In this document: in pieces, positions 1 through 8,614 of the stretch
Layout of the letters: each line of letters starts with the position of its first letter
Numbering within the stretch: the first letter of the stretch is position 1
Source of the DNA: Bog-756 sp963776225
Lineage (GTDB): Bacteria; Actinomycetota; Acidimicrobiia; Acidimicrobiales; RAAP-2
Direction: 5' to 3'
DNA length: 64,000 nucleotides
Assembly: GCA_963776225.1 (NCBI GenBank)
Contig: CAVZLL010000001.1
Location: forward strand, 434,001 to 498,000
Notes under the pieces: generated by a model
What the model was told of the DNA's origin: nothing
Database searches by the model: none
Seen by the model: the letters and a program-made list of their open reading frames with translations, nothing else
Translations under genes and position numbers: made by a program

Positions 1-1
1 C

Positions 2-88
2 TCGGCCCTGCTCGGCCTCATCGCGGCGAGCTGGCCGGCTCGGCGGGCTGCCAAGCTCGACGTCCTCGCCGCCATCTCCGCCGAGTGA
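2..88 (+). CDS. C-terminal fragment of an FtsX/MacB-type ABC permease
   Basis: Only the last 28 codons lie in the window, ending at a TGA. The residues read as a closing membrane helix (SALLGLIAASWPARRAAKLD) followed by a short tail ending in LAAISAE. A last helix followed by 'PARRAAKLD..LAAI' is the usual end of FtsX-domain permeases of lipoprotein or macrolide-type exporters, where the sequence after the last helix is cytoplasmic. The ATPase partner would lie to the left, outside the window. The family call rests on this short tail alone. Confidence 0.6.
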   Translation, partial: SALLGLIAASWPARRAAKLDVLAAISAE

Positions 89-127
89 CACGCCGGGTCG
101 GCATCGTTCGACCTGAGGTCCGGGCGA

Positions 128-1529
128 CTACGAGCTGATCGTGTTCAGGAACGGGACGAGGTGAGCGAAGAAGGCGTTGCTCGGATAGGCACCGGCCGGG
201 TCGTTGTGGGAGTAGGTGCTCTGGCGGTTGACGAGCGTCAGGTTGCCGGACGGGATGCCCGACTGCGCGGCCAGCGATTGTGCGGCTTGGAGGACCTGTT
301 CCCCGCCGAGGCGGGCACCGAAGGCGTAGATCCTCAGGTCTTTCGGCAGGTCGTGGCCCATGGTGGCATGGACGTCGAGCACCTGCTGTGCGGGATTGGC
401 GTTCCCGTTGTCCACCGCTCCGGTGTCGTCGGTGAGCCGCTGCGGGAAGTACCACTCGGTGCCGTCGACACCGAGCAGCGGGTACCCGGAGAACATCGTC
501 GCGAAGCGGTCGATCGGGGTGAGCGCACCGGTCCCGTTCCAGGTCCTGATCGCACCGGTCGTGGTGAGGCCTGCACCCAGGTGGGCCTGGGCGGCGAGCA
601 GGCTCGGCGGTGAGGTCGCAGCGTTGAGGGCGTACCCGTACTGGCCGACGTTGGTGACCGGCACCGGGGGCACGATGTCCGGGGGTAGGAGTCCCGACGA
701 CTGACCGAGCGACGGTGCGTTCGGGTCGAGAAGGGCTGCGGCCGACCCTGAGGCGTTGAACAGACCGGCGTAGGGAGCGGTGATCCCGCCAAAGGACAGC
801 CAGGGGGTTGCGCCCGGCGCGCTCGAGGGCTGCCAGGTCCTGGGTCGCCTCCTGCTCGCTCATCGCTCCGTCGCTCCCGCCGTCGATGTACAGCAGGCCG
901 GCCAGATCATCGGCTCCCGGGTGGCCGTTGAAGTCCCAGGTGGCGTACGCGGTGACCACCGATCCGCCGAGCGAGTGGCCGCCGAGCACGACCTTGCCCC
1001 CGAGCTTCTTCGCCGCGTCGATCACGGTGTGCACGTCCCCGACCGCGACGTTCATGCCCCACTGGGTGGCGAACCCGACCGACGAGTCGGGGATCATCTG
1101 GAAGTGCTTCGGGACGCTCGGATTCTTGAGGTACCCGAGGTAATAGTCGAAGAGCTGGGTCGACGTGGCCTTGCCCTGCTTGAACAGGTTGAGCTCCGAC
1201 TGGTCCTCGAGCAGGTTCTCGCGCCGCTCGACCGACCAGACCTGCCACCCGCTCGTCTTCGACACGATCCACTTGGCCAGCGGCACGAAGTAGGCGCTTC
1301 CCGCCGAGGTGCCGGGTTCGAGGACCAGGACGTTCTTCGCGCTGGTCGGCCCGATCTTGATCACACCCACCTTGTTGTAGCTGGCCGGTGTTCCCGGCGC
1401 GGCGACACTCTGCATCCAGACCACCCCGGTGGGCTGTGCAGTCTGGGCAGGAGCGCTCGCCGAGCTCGCACAGCCCGAGGCAAACGTCCCCAGACAGCAC
1501 ACCGCAACGGCTGCCAGCAGATGTCGCAC
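128..1529 (-). pseudogene. Secreted alpha/beta-hydrolase, broken by a +1 frameshift
   Basis: A GTG start at 1529 opens an N-terminal signal sequence with a lipobox-like end (FASGC, Cys20). An alpha/beta-hydrolase core follows, with nucleophile elbow GHSLG (residues 184-188, Ser186). The frame is good until about residue 238 (ERAGRNP) and then turns into Arg-rich nonsense. The hydrolase continues in another frame (GGITAPYAGLFNASGSAAAL, then VPVTNVGQYGYALN) to a TAG at 128. The switch point is a run of five G on the plus strand at 803-807: one G fewer restores a single frame reading NPWLSFGGITAPY. It is either a recent inactivating mutation or a homopolymer sequencing error. Substrate unknown; the protein would act outside the membrane. 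Confidence 0.75.
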
Positions 1530-1634
1530 GAGCGGAATCCTACGGCGAGCGGCGATCCGGCGCTCCGAGCGATACCGGCGTCAACCCGGCCGATGGCGAA
1601 CCGCCGCCGTTCTGCTGGCCGACCAGAGTGCCGG

Positions 1635-2015
1635 CTAACGCCTTCCTGACTGCCGTTCGATCTCGCGCTCGATCTCACCCTCCGAGATCGGCCTGCGTCC
1701 GTACACGTTCCAGGCGCCCGCCGCCACGATCAGACCCCATCCGAGAATCGGGTACACGATCCAGTAGTTCCAGACGTCATGGATCCCCGAGCTTTGGCTG
1801 AATCCACCCGTCGGCCAGCCTCCCGCGTTGTGGTACTCGGAGAATGCCCAGATGAGCACCAGGACCACCATTCCGATTCCGGAGACGACGACCGAGCCCC
1901 AGTAGTGACGACGGCGCTCGATCTGCTTCACCGCTTGCTGACGGACGACCTCATCCGGGGTGACGGGCGCGTGCGCCTCGGCACCACCGTGAGGTTCATG
2001 ATCGACGAGGGACAT
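1635..2015 (-). CDS. 2TM-domain membrane protein
   Basis: This is a 126-residue protein. The ATG at 2015 is preceded by GGAGGAGG at good spacing, which fixes the start although the frame stays open further upstream. A charged N-terminus with a short helix (residues 20-36, DEVVRQQAVKQIERR) leads to two hydrophobic segments, about 40-58 and 84-102. An acidic/basic tail (EGEIEREIERQ) follows. The layout of a charged helix, 'RRHYWG', two membrane helices and a charged tail matches the 2TM-domain family of small actinobacterial membrane proteins, whose function is not established. It stands alone between the broken hydrolase and the P450 locus. Confidence 0.65.
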   Translation of the reverse strand: MSLVDHEPHGGAEAHAPVTPDEVVRQQAVKQIERRRHYWGSVVVSGIGMVVLVLIWAFSEYHNAGGWPTGGFSQSSGIHDVWNYWIVYPILGWGLIVAAGAWNVYGRRPISEGEIEREIERQSGRR

Positions 2016-2214
2016 CTCCGACCTCCTCCGAACCCGAGAACGGGTCCTCGCTCCCCAGTCAACCCTTCCCCCGGCGCCGGGACTAGGGCCGAGGGACCCT
2101 TTTCCGTTGGCCTGCCGGACGCCCGTGCGTCCGCCGTCGAGTTGCCCGAGACGTACCCCGGGATCGATCCCGCGGACCGGCGGAGCGGTACGATGTCCGA
2201 ATGGTTCCGAGGGC

Positions 2215-2242
2215 GGGACCTGCGAGGGAGGGACCTGCGAGG
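2215..2242. repeat. Two tandem copies of a 15-bp unit upstream of the P450 locus
   Basis: GGGACCTGCGAGG occurs at 2215-2227 and again at 2230-2242, a period of 15 bp. The repeat lies in the 290-bp divergent intergenic stretch 2016-2305, about 65 bp before the ATG of the small membrane peptide gene. I see no other gene in that stretch. The copies could be a regulator site or a simple duplication. Confidence 0.5.
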
Positions 2243-2305
2243 ACGGGCTCGCACGGTCGGTTCGTTCCCTTGCTCGACGAGGGGTACGGGGAGACGGGGG
2301 GTCGG

Positions 2306-2494
2306 ATGACGGACACGGTGATCGAAGCCACGGTCGGGACCCCGCCGGTGGCCGGACCCGGTGCCGTTCCGCCACCCGTCAGCGGCGGTCCGCCGCCTGT
2401 CCCCGCGTTCAACGTCGTCCCGGTTCGCGTGCTGCCCATCGTGGCCGCGCTGCTGGCCGGGCTCATCGTCTCCCGCGGATACCAGGGGGTTTGA
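2306..2494 (+). CDS. Small proline-rich single-pass membrane peptide coupled to the P450
   Basis: This reading frame encodes 62 residues from an ATG at 2306 with a purine-rich stretch (GGGGAGACGGGGGG) just upstream. Residues 1-30 are small and Pro/Gly-rich (TPPVAGPGAVPPPVSGGPPP), and residues 39-55 form one hydrophobic segment (VRVLPIVAALLAGLIVS). Its TGA overlaps the ATG of the P450 (TGATG at 2492-2496), so translation of the two is probably coupled. I recognise no family. The frame is a little longer upstream, but the RBS and composition favour this start. It could be a membrane anchor or partner for the soluble P450, or a leader whose only role is coupling. Confidence 0.55.
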   Translation: MTDTVIEATVGTPPVAGPGAVPPPVSGGPPPVPAFNVVPVRVLPIVAALLAGLIVSRGYQGV

Positions 2495-3708
2495 TGAAGC
2501 TCGCCGATATCGACCTCCTGTCTACCGACCGGTGGACAGAGGGCGTCCCGCACGAACAGTTCGCGCTCCTCCGGCGCGAAGCCCCGGTCTTTCGCCACTC
2601 CTGGCCCGGCTCGGTGCAGGGGTTCTTCTGGTGCCTCACCTTGCACGAGGACGTCAGGACGGCGACGCGCGAGCCCGAGACGTTCTCCTCGAGCCGGGGC
2701 GGCGTCCTGCTCGACACGTTGCAAACAGCCGAGGAACGAGAAGCCTTCCGGACGATCATCGACGTCGATCCGCCGGAACACACCCGCCTCCGGCGGCTCG
2801 TCAACCGGGCATTCACCCCGAGGGCGATCTCCGAGTTCGAAGAGCAGTACCGCGCCGCCGTGAACCGGGTGCTCGGCGATGCGATGGGGGCACCCACGTT
2901 CGACTTCGTCACCGAGGTCGCCTCACATCTGCCGGCCTATGCCATCTCGGAGCTCCTCGGTGTGCCCGAAGAGGACCGGGATCGGATCATCCATTGGACA
3001 AACCAGATCTCCGGTCGCTCCGACCCCGAGTTCAACGACGGTCCCGATGCCCCCCTCGTCGCCGCGACCGAGCTCTACGAGTATGCCGGGACACTGGCTG
3101 CCGCCCGACGGATCGACCCGCGTGACGACATCGTGACCCGCCTGATCACAGAGGTCGACGACGATGCGCTGGGCGCTCACGAGTTCGAGATGTTCATCCT
3201 TGCGCTGGCCTTCGCGGGTAGCGAGACCACGAGGACCGCGATCTCACAGGGATTGTTGGCACTGTTCGAGAACCCCGACCAGATGGAGCTGCTGCGCGAT
3301 GACCCGACCGGTCTCGCTCCGACCGCAGCCGAGGAGATCATCAGATGGGCGACTCCGGTCGTCTACTTCAGACGCACCGCCACCCGCGAGCTCGAGCTCC
3401 ATGGCACCCTGATCGAGGAGGACGATCCGGTCGTCCTGTTCTATCTGTCGGCGAACTACGACGGGACGGTCTTCTCAGAGCCGTTCCGATTCGACATCGG
3501 CCGATCCCCGAATCCCCACGTGTCGTTCGGTGGCGGAGGAGCACACATGTGCCTCGGCGCTGCACTAGCCCGTCTGGAGATCCGGGTGCTTCTCGAAGAA
3601 CTGGTGGCGATGACCCGGTCGATCACGCCGACCGGGCCGGCGGTGAGACTCAAGTCGAGCTGGCTCAACGGCATCAAACATCTGCCGGTGGCCGTCGTCG
3701 GCTCCTAA
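2494..3708 (+). CDS. Cytochrome P450
   Basis: This is a 404-residue soluble bacterial P450, a heme monooxygenase that inserts one oxygen atom into a substrate using electrons from ferredoxin. All hallmarks are present: the I-helix oxygen-binding motif AGSETTR (residues 241-247), the ExxR motif EIIR (281-284), and the heme-binding loop FGGGGAHMCLG with the proximal Cys353. The early DVDPPEHTRLRRLVNRAFTP segment is the typical C-helix region. Composition and motifs resemble actinobacterial steroid- or fatty-acid-type CYPs, but the substrate cannot be read from sequence. No ferredoxin or reductase gene is adjacent. It starts at the ATG overlapping the stop of the upstream membrane peptide. Confidence 0.93.
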   Translation: MKLADIDLLSTDRWTEGVPHEQFALLRREAPVFRHSWPGSVQGFFWCLTLHEDVRTATREPETFSSSRGGVLLDTLQTAEEREAFRTIIDVDPPEHTRLRRLVNRAFTPRAISEFEEQYRAAVNRVLGDAMGAPTFDFVTEVASHLPAYAISELLGVPEEDRDRIIHWTNQISGRSDPEFNDGPDAPLVAATELYEYAGTLAAARRIDPRDDIVTRLITEVDDDALGAHEFEMFILALAFAGSETTRTAISQGLLALFENPDQMELLRDDPTGLAPTAAEEIIRWATPVVYFRRTATRELELHGTLIEEDDPVVLFYLSANYDGTVFSEPFRFDIGRSPNPHVSFGGGGAHMCLGAALARLEIRVLLEELVAMTRSITPTGPAVRLKSSWLNGIKHLPVAVVGS

Positions 3709-3718
3709 CCGGGTCGGT

Positions 3719-3961
3719 TCACTGCTGATACCCCTCGACCACCGCCGGCGGTCGCACCGATACCTCGTCGGGATCCTGACCTGCGCCCCGTCGCGCCCGG
3801 CGCTGCCGGAGCAGGTCCCAGCACTGGTCGAGCGCGGTCTCGATGCTCCGGACCCGGTCCGCCTCCACGTCGGTCAGACCCTCACCGCTCTTCGACTGCT
3901 CGAGCTGGTGCTCCTCCTCGACCAGGTCACTGATCCGCCGCGCGATCTCAGCGTCGTCCAT
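3719..3961 (-). CDS. DUF2630-family small protein
   Basis: The product is 80 residues, starting MDDAEIARRISDLVEEEHQL and strongly helical and charged throughout its first 65 residues. The start pattern and the 'DVEADRVRSIETALDQCWDLLRQRRARR' core, a short helical hairpin, match the actinobacterial DUF2630 family, whose role is unknown. GAGAGG precedes the ATG at 3961; the frame continues upstream without coding character. It is convergent with the P450 (10 bp apart) and divergent from the PadR regulator. Confidence 0.75.
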   Translation of the reverse strand: MDDAEIARRISDLVEEEHQLEQSKSGEGLTDVEADRVRSIETALDQCWDLLRQRRARRGAGQDPDEVSVRPPAVVEGYQQ

Positions 3962-4153
3962 CGCCGTCACCTCTCCGGATGTCGTCACGAAGCCCCGTCG
4001 GGGCCTGAACCGGACCCAGTATCCCCCCGGGCGGAAGGGATGGAAAGGGGTCGATCGGCAGCCCCGCCGGTGCTGTGCCGCTCTCCATCGGCCCGATCGA
4101 TCGGAGCTCCGAACCGGCTCGGGGACGTGTTGACTCACCAACTCCACTTCGGC

Positions 4154-4177
4154 TACTCTGATTAGAGTACCCGTACT
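4154..4177. promoter_or_regulatory. Probable PadR operator: two overlapping inverted repeats
   Basis: TACTCT-GATT-AGAGTA (4154-4169) is a perfect 6-bp-arm inverted repeat. It is overlapped by AGTAC-CC-GTACT (4166-4177). Both lie 11-34 bp upstream of the padR ATG, over the expected promoter. PadR regulators commonly repress their own operon through such sites, so this is the likely autoregulatory operator for the three-gene PadR-exporter operon. Confidence 0.7.
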
Positions 4178-4187
4178 GGGAGGACCG

Positions 4188-4853
4188 ATGGGACCCCGCA
4201 ATCGCTCGAATCCCCTGGCGCTCGCTGTGCTGATCTGTCTCAGCGAGCGACCCATGCACCCCTACGAGGTGGCGACGACCCTCCGGCAGCGCAACAAGCA
4301 CGAAAGCGTGCGGCTCAACTACGGCTCGCTCTATTCGGTGGTCGAGTCCCTGGAGCGCCGCGGGCTCATCACGCCTCAGGAGACGGCCCGCGCCGGGCGG
4401 TTGCCCGAGCGCACCGTCTACGACCTGACCGAGGCCGGCCGGGTCGAGATCCACGACTGGCTGACCGACCTGATCGCGACGCCGGTCAACGACTATCCCG
4501 CCTTCGAAGCCGCACTGTCCTTCCTGCCCGCCCTCCCCCCGGCCGCGGTGGTGGACCTCCTGCGCGAACGCTCCCTCCGACTCGAGTTCGAGATCACCCA
4601 GGACCGGGCATCCAGAGAGCTGACCCAGAAGCAGGGACTTCCCCGCCTCTTCGAGATCGAAGGCGAATTCCGCATCGCGCTGCGCGAAGCCGAGCTCGAC
4701 TTCGTCCGGCGCCTGGTATCGGACATCGAGCGGGGGGACCTCGACGGTGTCGAGTGGTGGACGAGGATCCACGAGGACGGCGACACCCATACCGGTCTCC
4801 CGGCCCAGCTCTCGGACCTCAAGAACGCCGACACGAAGTGGAGCACGCCATGA
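4188..4853 (+). CDS. PadR-family transcriptional regulator
   Basis: The protein has 221 residues. An N-terminal winged helix-turn-helix covers residues 8-85 (LALAVLICLSERPMHPYEVA, then the wing region RTVYDLTEAGR). A C-terminal helical dimerisation region follows (about 95-200), as in the long PadR subfamily. The ATG at 4188 has GGGAGGA ten bases upstream. PadR proteins repress neighbouring efflux genes and are released by binding a toxic ligand. Here the gene overlaps the exporter ATPase gene by four bases (ATGA) and is preceded by a clear operator, so it very likely controls the exporter and itself. Confidence 0.92.
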   Translation: MGPRNRSNPLALAVLICLSERPMHPYEVATTLRQRNKHESVRLNYGSLYSVVESLERRGLITPQETARAGRLPERTVYDLTEAGRVEIHDWLTDLIATPVNDYPAFEAALSFLPALPPAAVVDLLRERSLRLEFEITQDRASRELTQKQGLPRLFEIEGEFRIALREAELDFVRRLVSDIERGDLDGVEWWTRIHEDGDTHTGLPAQLSDLKNADTKWSTP

Positions 4854-5857
4854 GCAACGAGCACGCAATCACCACGGCGGACCTGGTGAAGACCTTCGCC
4901 TCCAAGCGGGGGCCGATCGAGGCAGTACGCGGGGTGAGCCTCGAGGTCGCCGGTGGAGAGGTCTTCGGCCTGCTCGGGCCCAACGGAGCCGGAAAGACCA
5001 CCACCCTCCGCATGCTGACCACCCTCATCCCGATCGACGCGGGGCGCGCCGAGGTGGCCGGATGGAACGTCAGCCGCGATCCCAGACGGGTGAGGGAACG
5101 CATCGGCTACGTGGGCCAGCTCGGGGGAGCCGATGAGCTGGCGACCGGGAGGGAGAACCTCCTGCTGCAGGCGCGTCTCTACGGCGCGACGCTGACCGAG
5201 GCCCGCCCGCGGGTGGACGAGATCGCCGGCATCCTCGACCTCTCCGAGTTCGCCGACCGGCGGGTGAAGACCTACTCGGGGGGTCAGCGCCGACGACTCG
5301 ACGTCGCGCTCGGCATCGTGCACAAGCCGGCCGTGCTCTTCCTCGACGAACCGACCACCGGGCTCGACCCCCAGAACCGCGCCAACCTGTGGGACCACCT
5401 CCGGGGGCTGCGTGAGGGCGGGACGACCATCGTCCTCACCACCCACTACCTCGAGGAGGCCGACGCGCTCTGCGATCGACTGGTCATCGTGGACCATGGC
5501 CTGGTCGTGGCCGAAGGCACCCCGCGTGACCTCAAGCGCCGGGTGGCCGGTGACGCCATCGTGATCACCGTGCGCGGCGACTCCGACGCTCCGGAGCGAT
5601 CGATGCGCTTGCTCGACCACGAGCCCTACGTGCGCGAGATCACGGTCGAGGGGGACCAGGTCCGCCTCTATGTCGAGGACGGGAGCGCCGCCCTCCCGAC
5701 GCTGCTGCGGAGGCTCGACCAGGAGAGGATCGAGATCCGTTCGATCAGCCTCTCCGAACCCACCCTCGATGACGTGTTCCTGCGCCAGACCGGACGATCG
5801 CTCCGCGACACCGGCATCGACGGCACAACACGCACTGCAAAGGAGGTGGCCGCATGA
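4850..5857 (+). CDS. DrrA-type ABC transporter ATPase
   Basis: This 335-residue cytoplasmic ATPase has Walker A GPNGAGKTT (43-51), signature YSGGQ (142-146), Walker B VLFLDEP (162-168) and the H-loop His199. The C-terminal ~100 residues form the DUF4162-type domain found in daunorubicin-resistance ATPases (DrrA family). It energises export by the permease encoded next, with ATGA overlaps on both sides. Because it lies under a PadR regulator, drug or antibiotic export is the likely role; the substrate is not readable. Confidence 0.92.
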   Translation: MSNEHAITTADLVKTFASKRGPIEAVRGVSLEVAGGEVFGLLGPNGAGKTTTLRMLTTLIPIDAGRAEVAGWNVSRDPRRVRERIGYVGQLGGADELATGRENLLLQARLYGATLTEARPRVDEIAGILDLSEFADRRVKTYSGGQRRRLDVALGIVHKPAVLFLDEPTTGLDPQNRANLWDHLRGLREGGTTIVLTTHYLEEADALCDRLVIVDHGLVVAEGTPRDLKRRVAGDAIVITVRGDSDAPERSMRLLDHEPYVREITVEGDQVRLYVEDGSAALPTLLRRLDQERIEIRSISLSEPTLDDVFLRQTGRSLRDTGIDGTTRTAKEVAA

Positions 5858-6612
5858 GAACGGCCCGCGACACCGCGCTGCTCTTCCACCGCTACACGGT
5901 GCAGATGGTCCGGAACCCGGTCTGGCTCTTCGTCGGGTTCTCGACACCGCTGCTCTATCTGGTGCTGTTCACTCCGCTGCTCAAGCACTTCTCGAGCCCC
6001 CAGACCTCGACGGCCAACGTGATCGACGTCTTCCTCCCGGGAATCCTCGCCCTCCTCGCGTTCGCCAGTGGGATGTCCGGCGGGTTTTCCACCATCTTCG
6101 AGCTCCAGTCGGGTGTCATCGAGCGCTTGCGGGTCACCCCGTCGAGCCGGTTCGCCATTCTCATGGGACCGCTCCTGTCGGGGATGCTCATGATGTTCGT
6201 CTTCGACGCGACGGTCGTGGCCGCCGCCGCCGGCTTCGGGTTCCGGATCGACTGGGGGGGTCTCGCCTCCCTGGTCATCCTGCTCGGAGTGCTGATGGTG
6301 ACCATGTCGGCGTTCTCGGTGGCGACGGCGCTGGTCACCAAGGACATCAGCAGCTTCGCCGCCATCATCAACGGTCTCAATCTGCCGGTGCTCCTGCTCG
6401 CAGGCGTGCTCCTCCCGATCTCGCTCGGGCCGACCTGGATGCGGGTGCTCGCCCACTTCAACCCGCTCTACTACGCGGTCGAGGGCGCACGGGCGCTGTC
6501 GGCGGGTGCGTATGGAAACCCCGCCGTCTGGCAGGCCTTCGCCGTGCTCGTCCCGTTGTGCATCGTGGTGGTGAGCTGGGCGACGCGTGTCTTCAGGCAG
6601 GCGGTCTCCTGA
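5854..6612 (+). CDS. DrrB-type ABC-2 permease
   Basis: A 252-residue ABC-2 membrane component with about six hydrophobic segments. The first is around residues 29-49. The conserved ABC-2 region with 'SGVIERLRVTPSSRFAILMG' (an ER[LM][RK].TP signature of DrrB proteins) lies near residue 90. The 'FNPLYYAVEGARAL' motif near the C-terminus is also typical. It pairs with the preceding ATPase and is the last gene of the PadR operon, convergent with the next gene. Confidence 0.92.
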   Translation: MRTARDTALLFHRYTVQMVRNPVWLFVGFSTPLLYLVLFTPLLKHFSSPQTSTANVIDVFLPGILALLAFASGMSGGFSTIFELQSGVIERLRVTPSSRFAILMGPLLSGMLMMFVFDATVVAAAAGFGFRIDWGGLASLVILLGVLMVTMSAFSVATALVTKDISSFAAIINGLNLPVLLLAGVLLPISLGPTWMRVLAHFNPLYYAVEGARALSAGAYGNPAVWQAFAVLVPLCIVVVSWATRVFRQAVS

Positions 6613-7531
6613 CCGCCGACATGAGACGCCGTCCCATCCGGATCCGACCTACCCCGTCCCGTCCAGCGCCAGCACCGCCGCGCTCGATGTCCTGGCGACC
6701 GTGCCCGGCATCGACCGCGGCGTGCCACTGTCCCGACAGCGCGGCCAGGAGCGGCAACTGGCCACCGGCCCCGATCGCCAGATCGACATCCTTGAGCGCC
6801 CACTCGAGCGGGAACTCCGGGGCGAAGTCACCCGACGCCATCTTGGGCAGCTTGGCATCGGCGACCGGGGAGTCCAGCGGCCCACCCCGGATGGACTCGG
6901 AAAGCTGTTCGGAGGTGATGCCCAGCCGCCGGGCCAAGGTCAGCGTCTCGGCGAGACCCTCGATCACCACCGACAGGTAGGTGTTGACGACCAGCTTCAT
7001 GCGGGTCCCTTGACCTGCCTCGCCCAGCCACAACGTGGTGCGGCCGAGTGCGTCGAAGACAGGACGGACCAGCGCGCGTGCCTCGGCCGGTCCGGAGGCG
7101 AGGATGACCAGCTGACCCGACTCGGCGGGACCCTTGCTGCCGGATACCGGTGCGTCGACGAACAGGACGTCCGAACGGTGACGGGCGAGTCGGCCGGCGA
7201 GATCGAGCGTCCCGGAGACCCCGATCGTCCCCATCTGGGCCCAGACCGCGCCAGGCGCGAAGGCGTCGACCACCTCGCCGTCGAAGACCACCGAACCGAC
7301 GACGTCCGCCGTCGGGAGCATGGTGATCACCACCTCTGCATCGCTGACGGCAGCGGCGGCCGACTCGGCAGCGGAGGCGCCCGCCTCCCGCAACGGTGCC
7401 GTCGCCGACTCGGACCGGTTCCATACCGTCGTCCCGAGTCCGGCCCGGATCAGGCTGCGGACCATCCCCGAACCCATGATGCCCGCCCCGAGTACAGCGA
7501 CCCGGCGAGCCCCGGTCTGCTCAGCGCCCAT
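6593..7531 (-). CDS. NAD(P)-dependent 3-hydroxyacid dehydrogenase family enzyme, probable 3'-end frameshift
   Basis: The gene encodes a beta-hydroxyacid dehydrogenase of the 3-hydroxyisobutyrate dehydrogenase/6-phosphogluconate dehydrogenase superfamily. The Rossmann motif is VLGAGIMGSGM (residues 13-23), the substrate loop is DAPVSGSKGPAESG, and the catalytic lysine lies in GQGTRMKLVVN. Homologues end soon after GHGRQD with a 'SSAAVLAL' helix. Here the open frame instead runs on with GGAGAGRDG into the end of the convergent permease gene. Reading one base differently near 6688 gives DSSAAVLALDGTG and a TAG at 6649, removing the overlap. The annotated end is the literal reading; the true end is probably 6649. 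Confidence 0.85.
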   Translation of the reverse strand: MGAEQTGARRVAVLGAGIMGSGMVRSLIRAGLGTTVWNRSESATAPLREAGASAAESAAAAVSDAEVVITMLPTADVVGSVVFDGEVVDAFAPGAVWAQMGTIGVSGTLDLAGRLARHRSDVLFVDAPVSGSKGPAESGQLVILASGPAEARALVRPVFDALGRTTLWLGEAGQGTRMKLVVNTYLSVVIEGLAETLTLARRLGITSEQLSESIRGGPLDSPVADAKLPKMASGDFAPEFPLEWALKDVDLAIGAGGQLPLLAALSGQWHAAVDAGHGRQDIERGGAGAGRDGVGRIRMGRRLMSAVRRPPA

Positions 7532-7678
7532 CTCGGTCGCACCTCCTCTCGCGCGTCCGGAGAACGCTCCGCGCCTCCGTCGAGGCCGGCGCCGGCGCGC
7601 GGCCGAAGTCTACGGCCCGATCCAGAGGTCTGGGCGGGGCCGGCACCCCGCCGTTCGTTCCCACGACGGTCCCGCCGG

Positions 7679-8419
7679 TCAGGGCCGATCCCAGCTCGGT
7701 CGGCCCCGGGAGAGCATCCCGGCGATCAGCGCGACGGGCGCGACGAGGGCGAACGCCACGACCAGGGCGAGCGTCTTCGACCCGTGCACGACCAGGGTCG
7801 CACCGATGACCGCACCGACGAACATGGCGAGGACGCTCACCAGACGCCGCCCGGCCTTCGACCCGGTTCCCCCGATCAGTTTCATGTCCGCGAAGAGCCC
7901 GGCGCTGGTCTGGGTGAGCACCGTGGTCGTCAGGTCGGGCACTGCCATCTTGCGGGCCGTGGCGTTCTGCACGCCCATCGCCACACCCAGGAGCACGATG
8001 ATCCCGTAGCGGAACCCACCCGACGTGCCCTGCCCGCTTGCCGCACTGAGGGCGATCGCGATCACGACGAGCACGGCCTCGACAGAGGCGGCAGAGCGGA
8101 GCATCCGCCCACGGCGCTCCGCGAACACCGCCGCAGTTCTCCCACCGACCGTCGACCCCAGAGCGAAGGCCCCCAGCGCCACCACCGAACCGGCCACCGA
8201 GAACCCCGAGGCCCCGGCCAGGGCGAAGGCGAGGAACACCACGTTGCCGGTCATGTTGGCCATGAACACGTGACCGAGGTCCAGGTAGCTGAATGCGTCG
8301 ACCAGCCCGGTCACCACGGTGAGGATCACCAGGAACGAGGGGAGCGGGCCGAACGGGTCGTTGCGGGGCGGCACGACGGTGTGCCACGCCTCGGTCAAAT
8401 GGTCGCGTATCACGGTCAC
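7679..8419 (-). CDS. DUF1275 (YoaK-like) membrane protein
   Basis: The protein has 246 residues with about six membrane segments. The DUF1275 hallmarks are TGLVDAFSYLDLGHVFMANMTGN near residues 37-59, ALGSTVGGR (88-94) and GVAMGVQNATARKMAVPDLTTTVLT (145-169). The family's function is unknown; members are often near oxidative or metabolic genes. I place the start at the GTG (8419) because homology to the family begins there. The frame stays open upstream without coding character and no strong ribosome-binding site is visible, so the start is uncertain by a few codons. Confidence 0.85.
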   Translation of the reverse strand: MTVIRDHLTEAWHTVVPPRNDPFGPLPSFLVILTVVTGLVDAFSYLDLGHVFMANMTGNVVFLAFALAGASGFSVAGSVVALGAFALGSTVGGRTAAVFAERRGRMLRSAASVEAVLVVIAIALSAASGQGTSGGFRYGIIVLLGVAMGVQNATARKMAVPDLTTTVLTQTSAGLFADMKLIGGTGSKAGRRLVSVLAMFVGAVIGATLVVHGSKTLALVVAFALVAPVALIAGMLSRGRPSWDRP

Positions 8420-8614
8420 CTGTGCAGTATTGCTCCGCGTGCGGAACACGGCCACGGAGTCGCCCGACGGCGTCCCCGGCTCCGTAGGATCGTCGTCGAT
8501 GTGGAGGTCATGTGGACGTTCTTCGAGCAGCACCCGCTGTCCTGAGCGACCCGCCGGATCCCTGGGCGACCCGGTAGGGTGGCGCGCCCGACCGCAGTCG
8601 CTTTGGAGGCCCCG

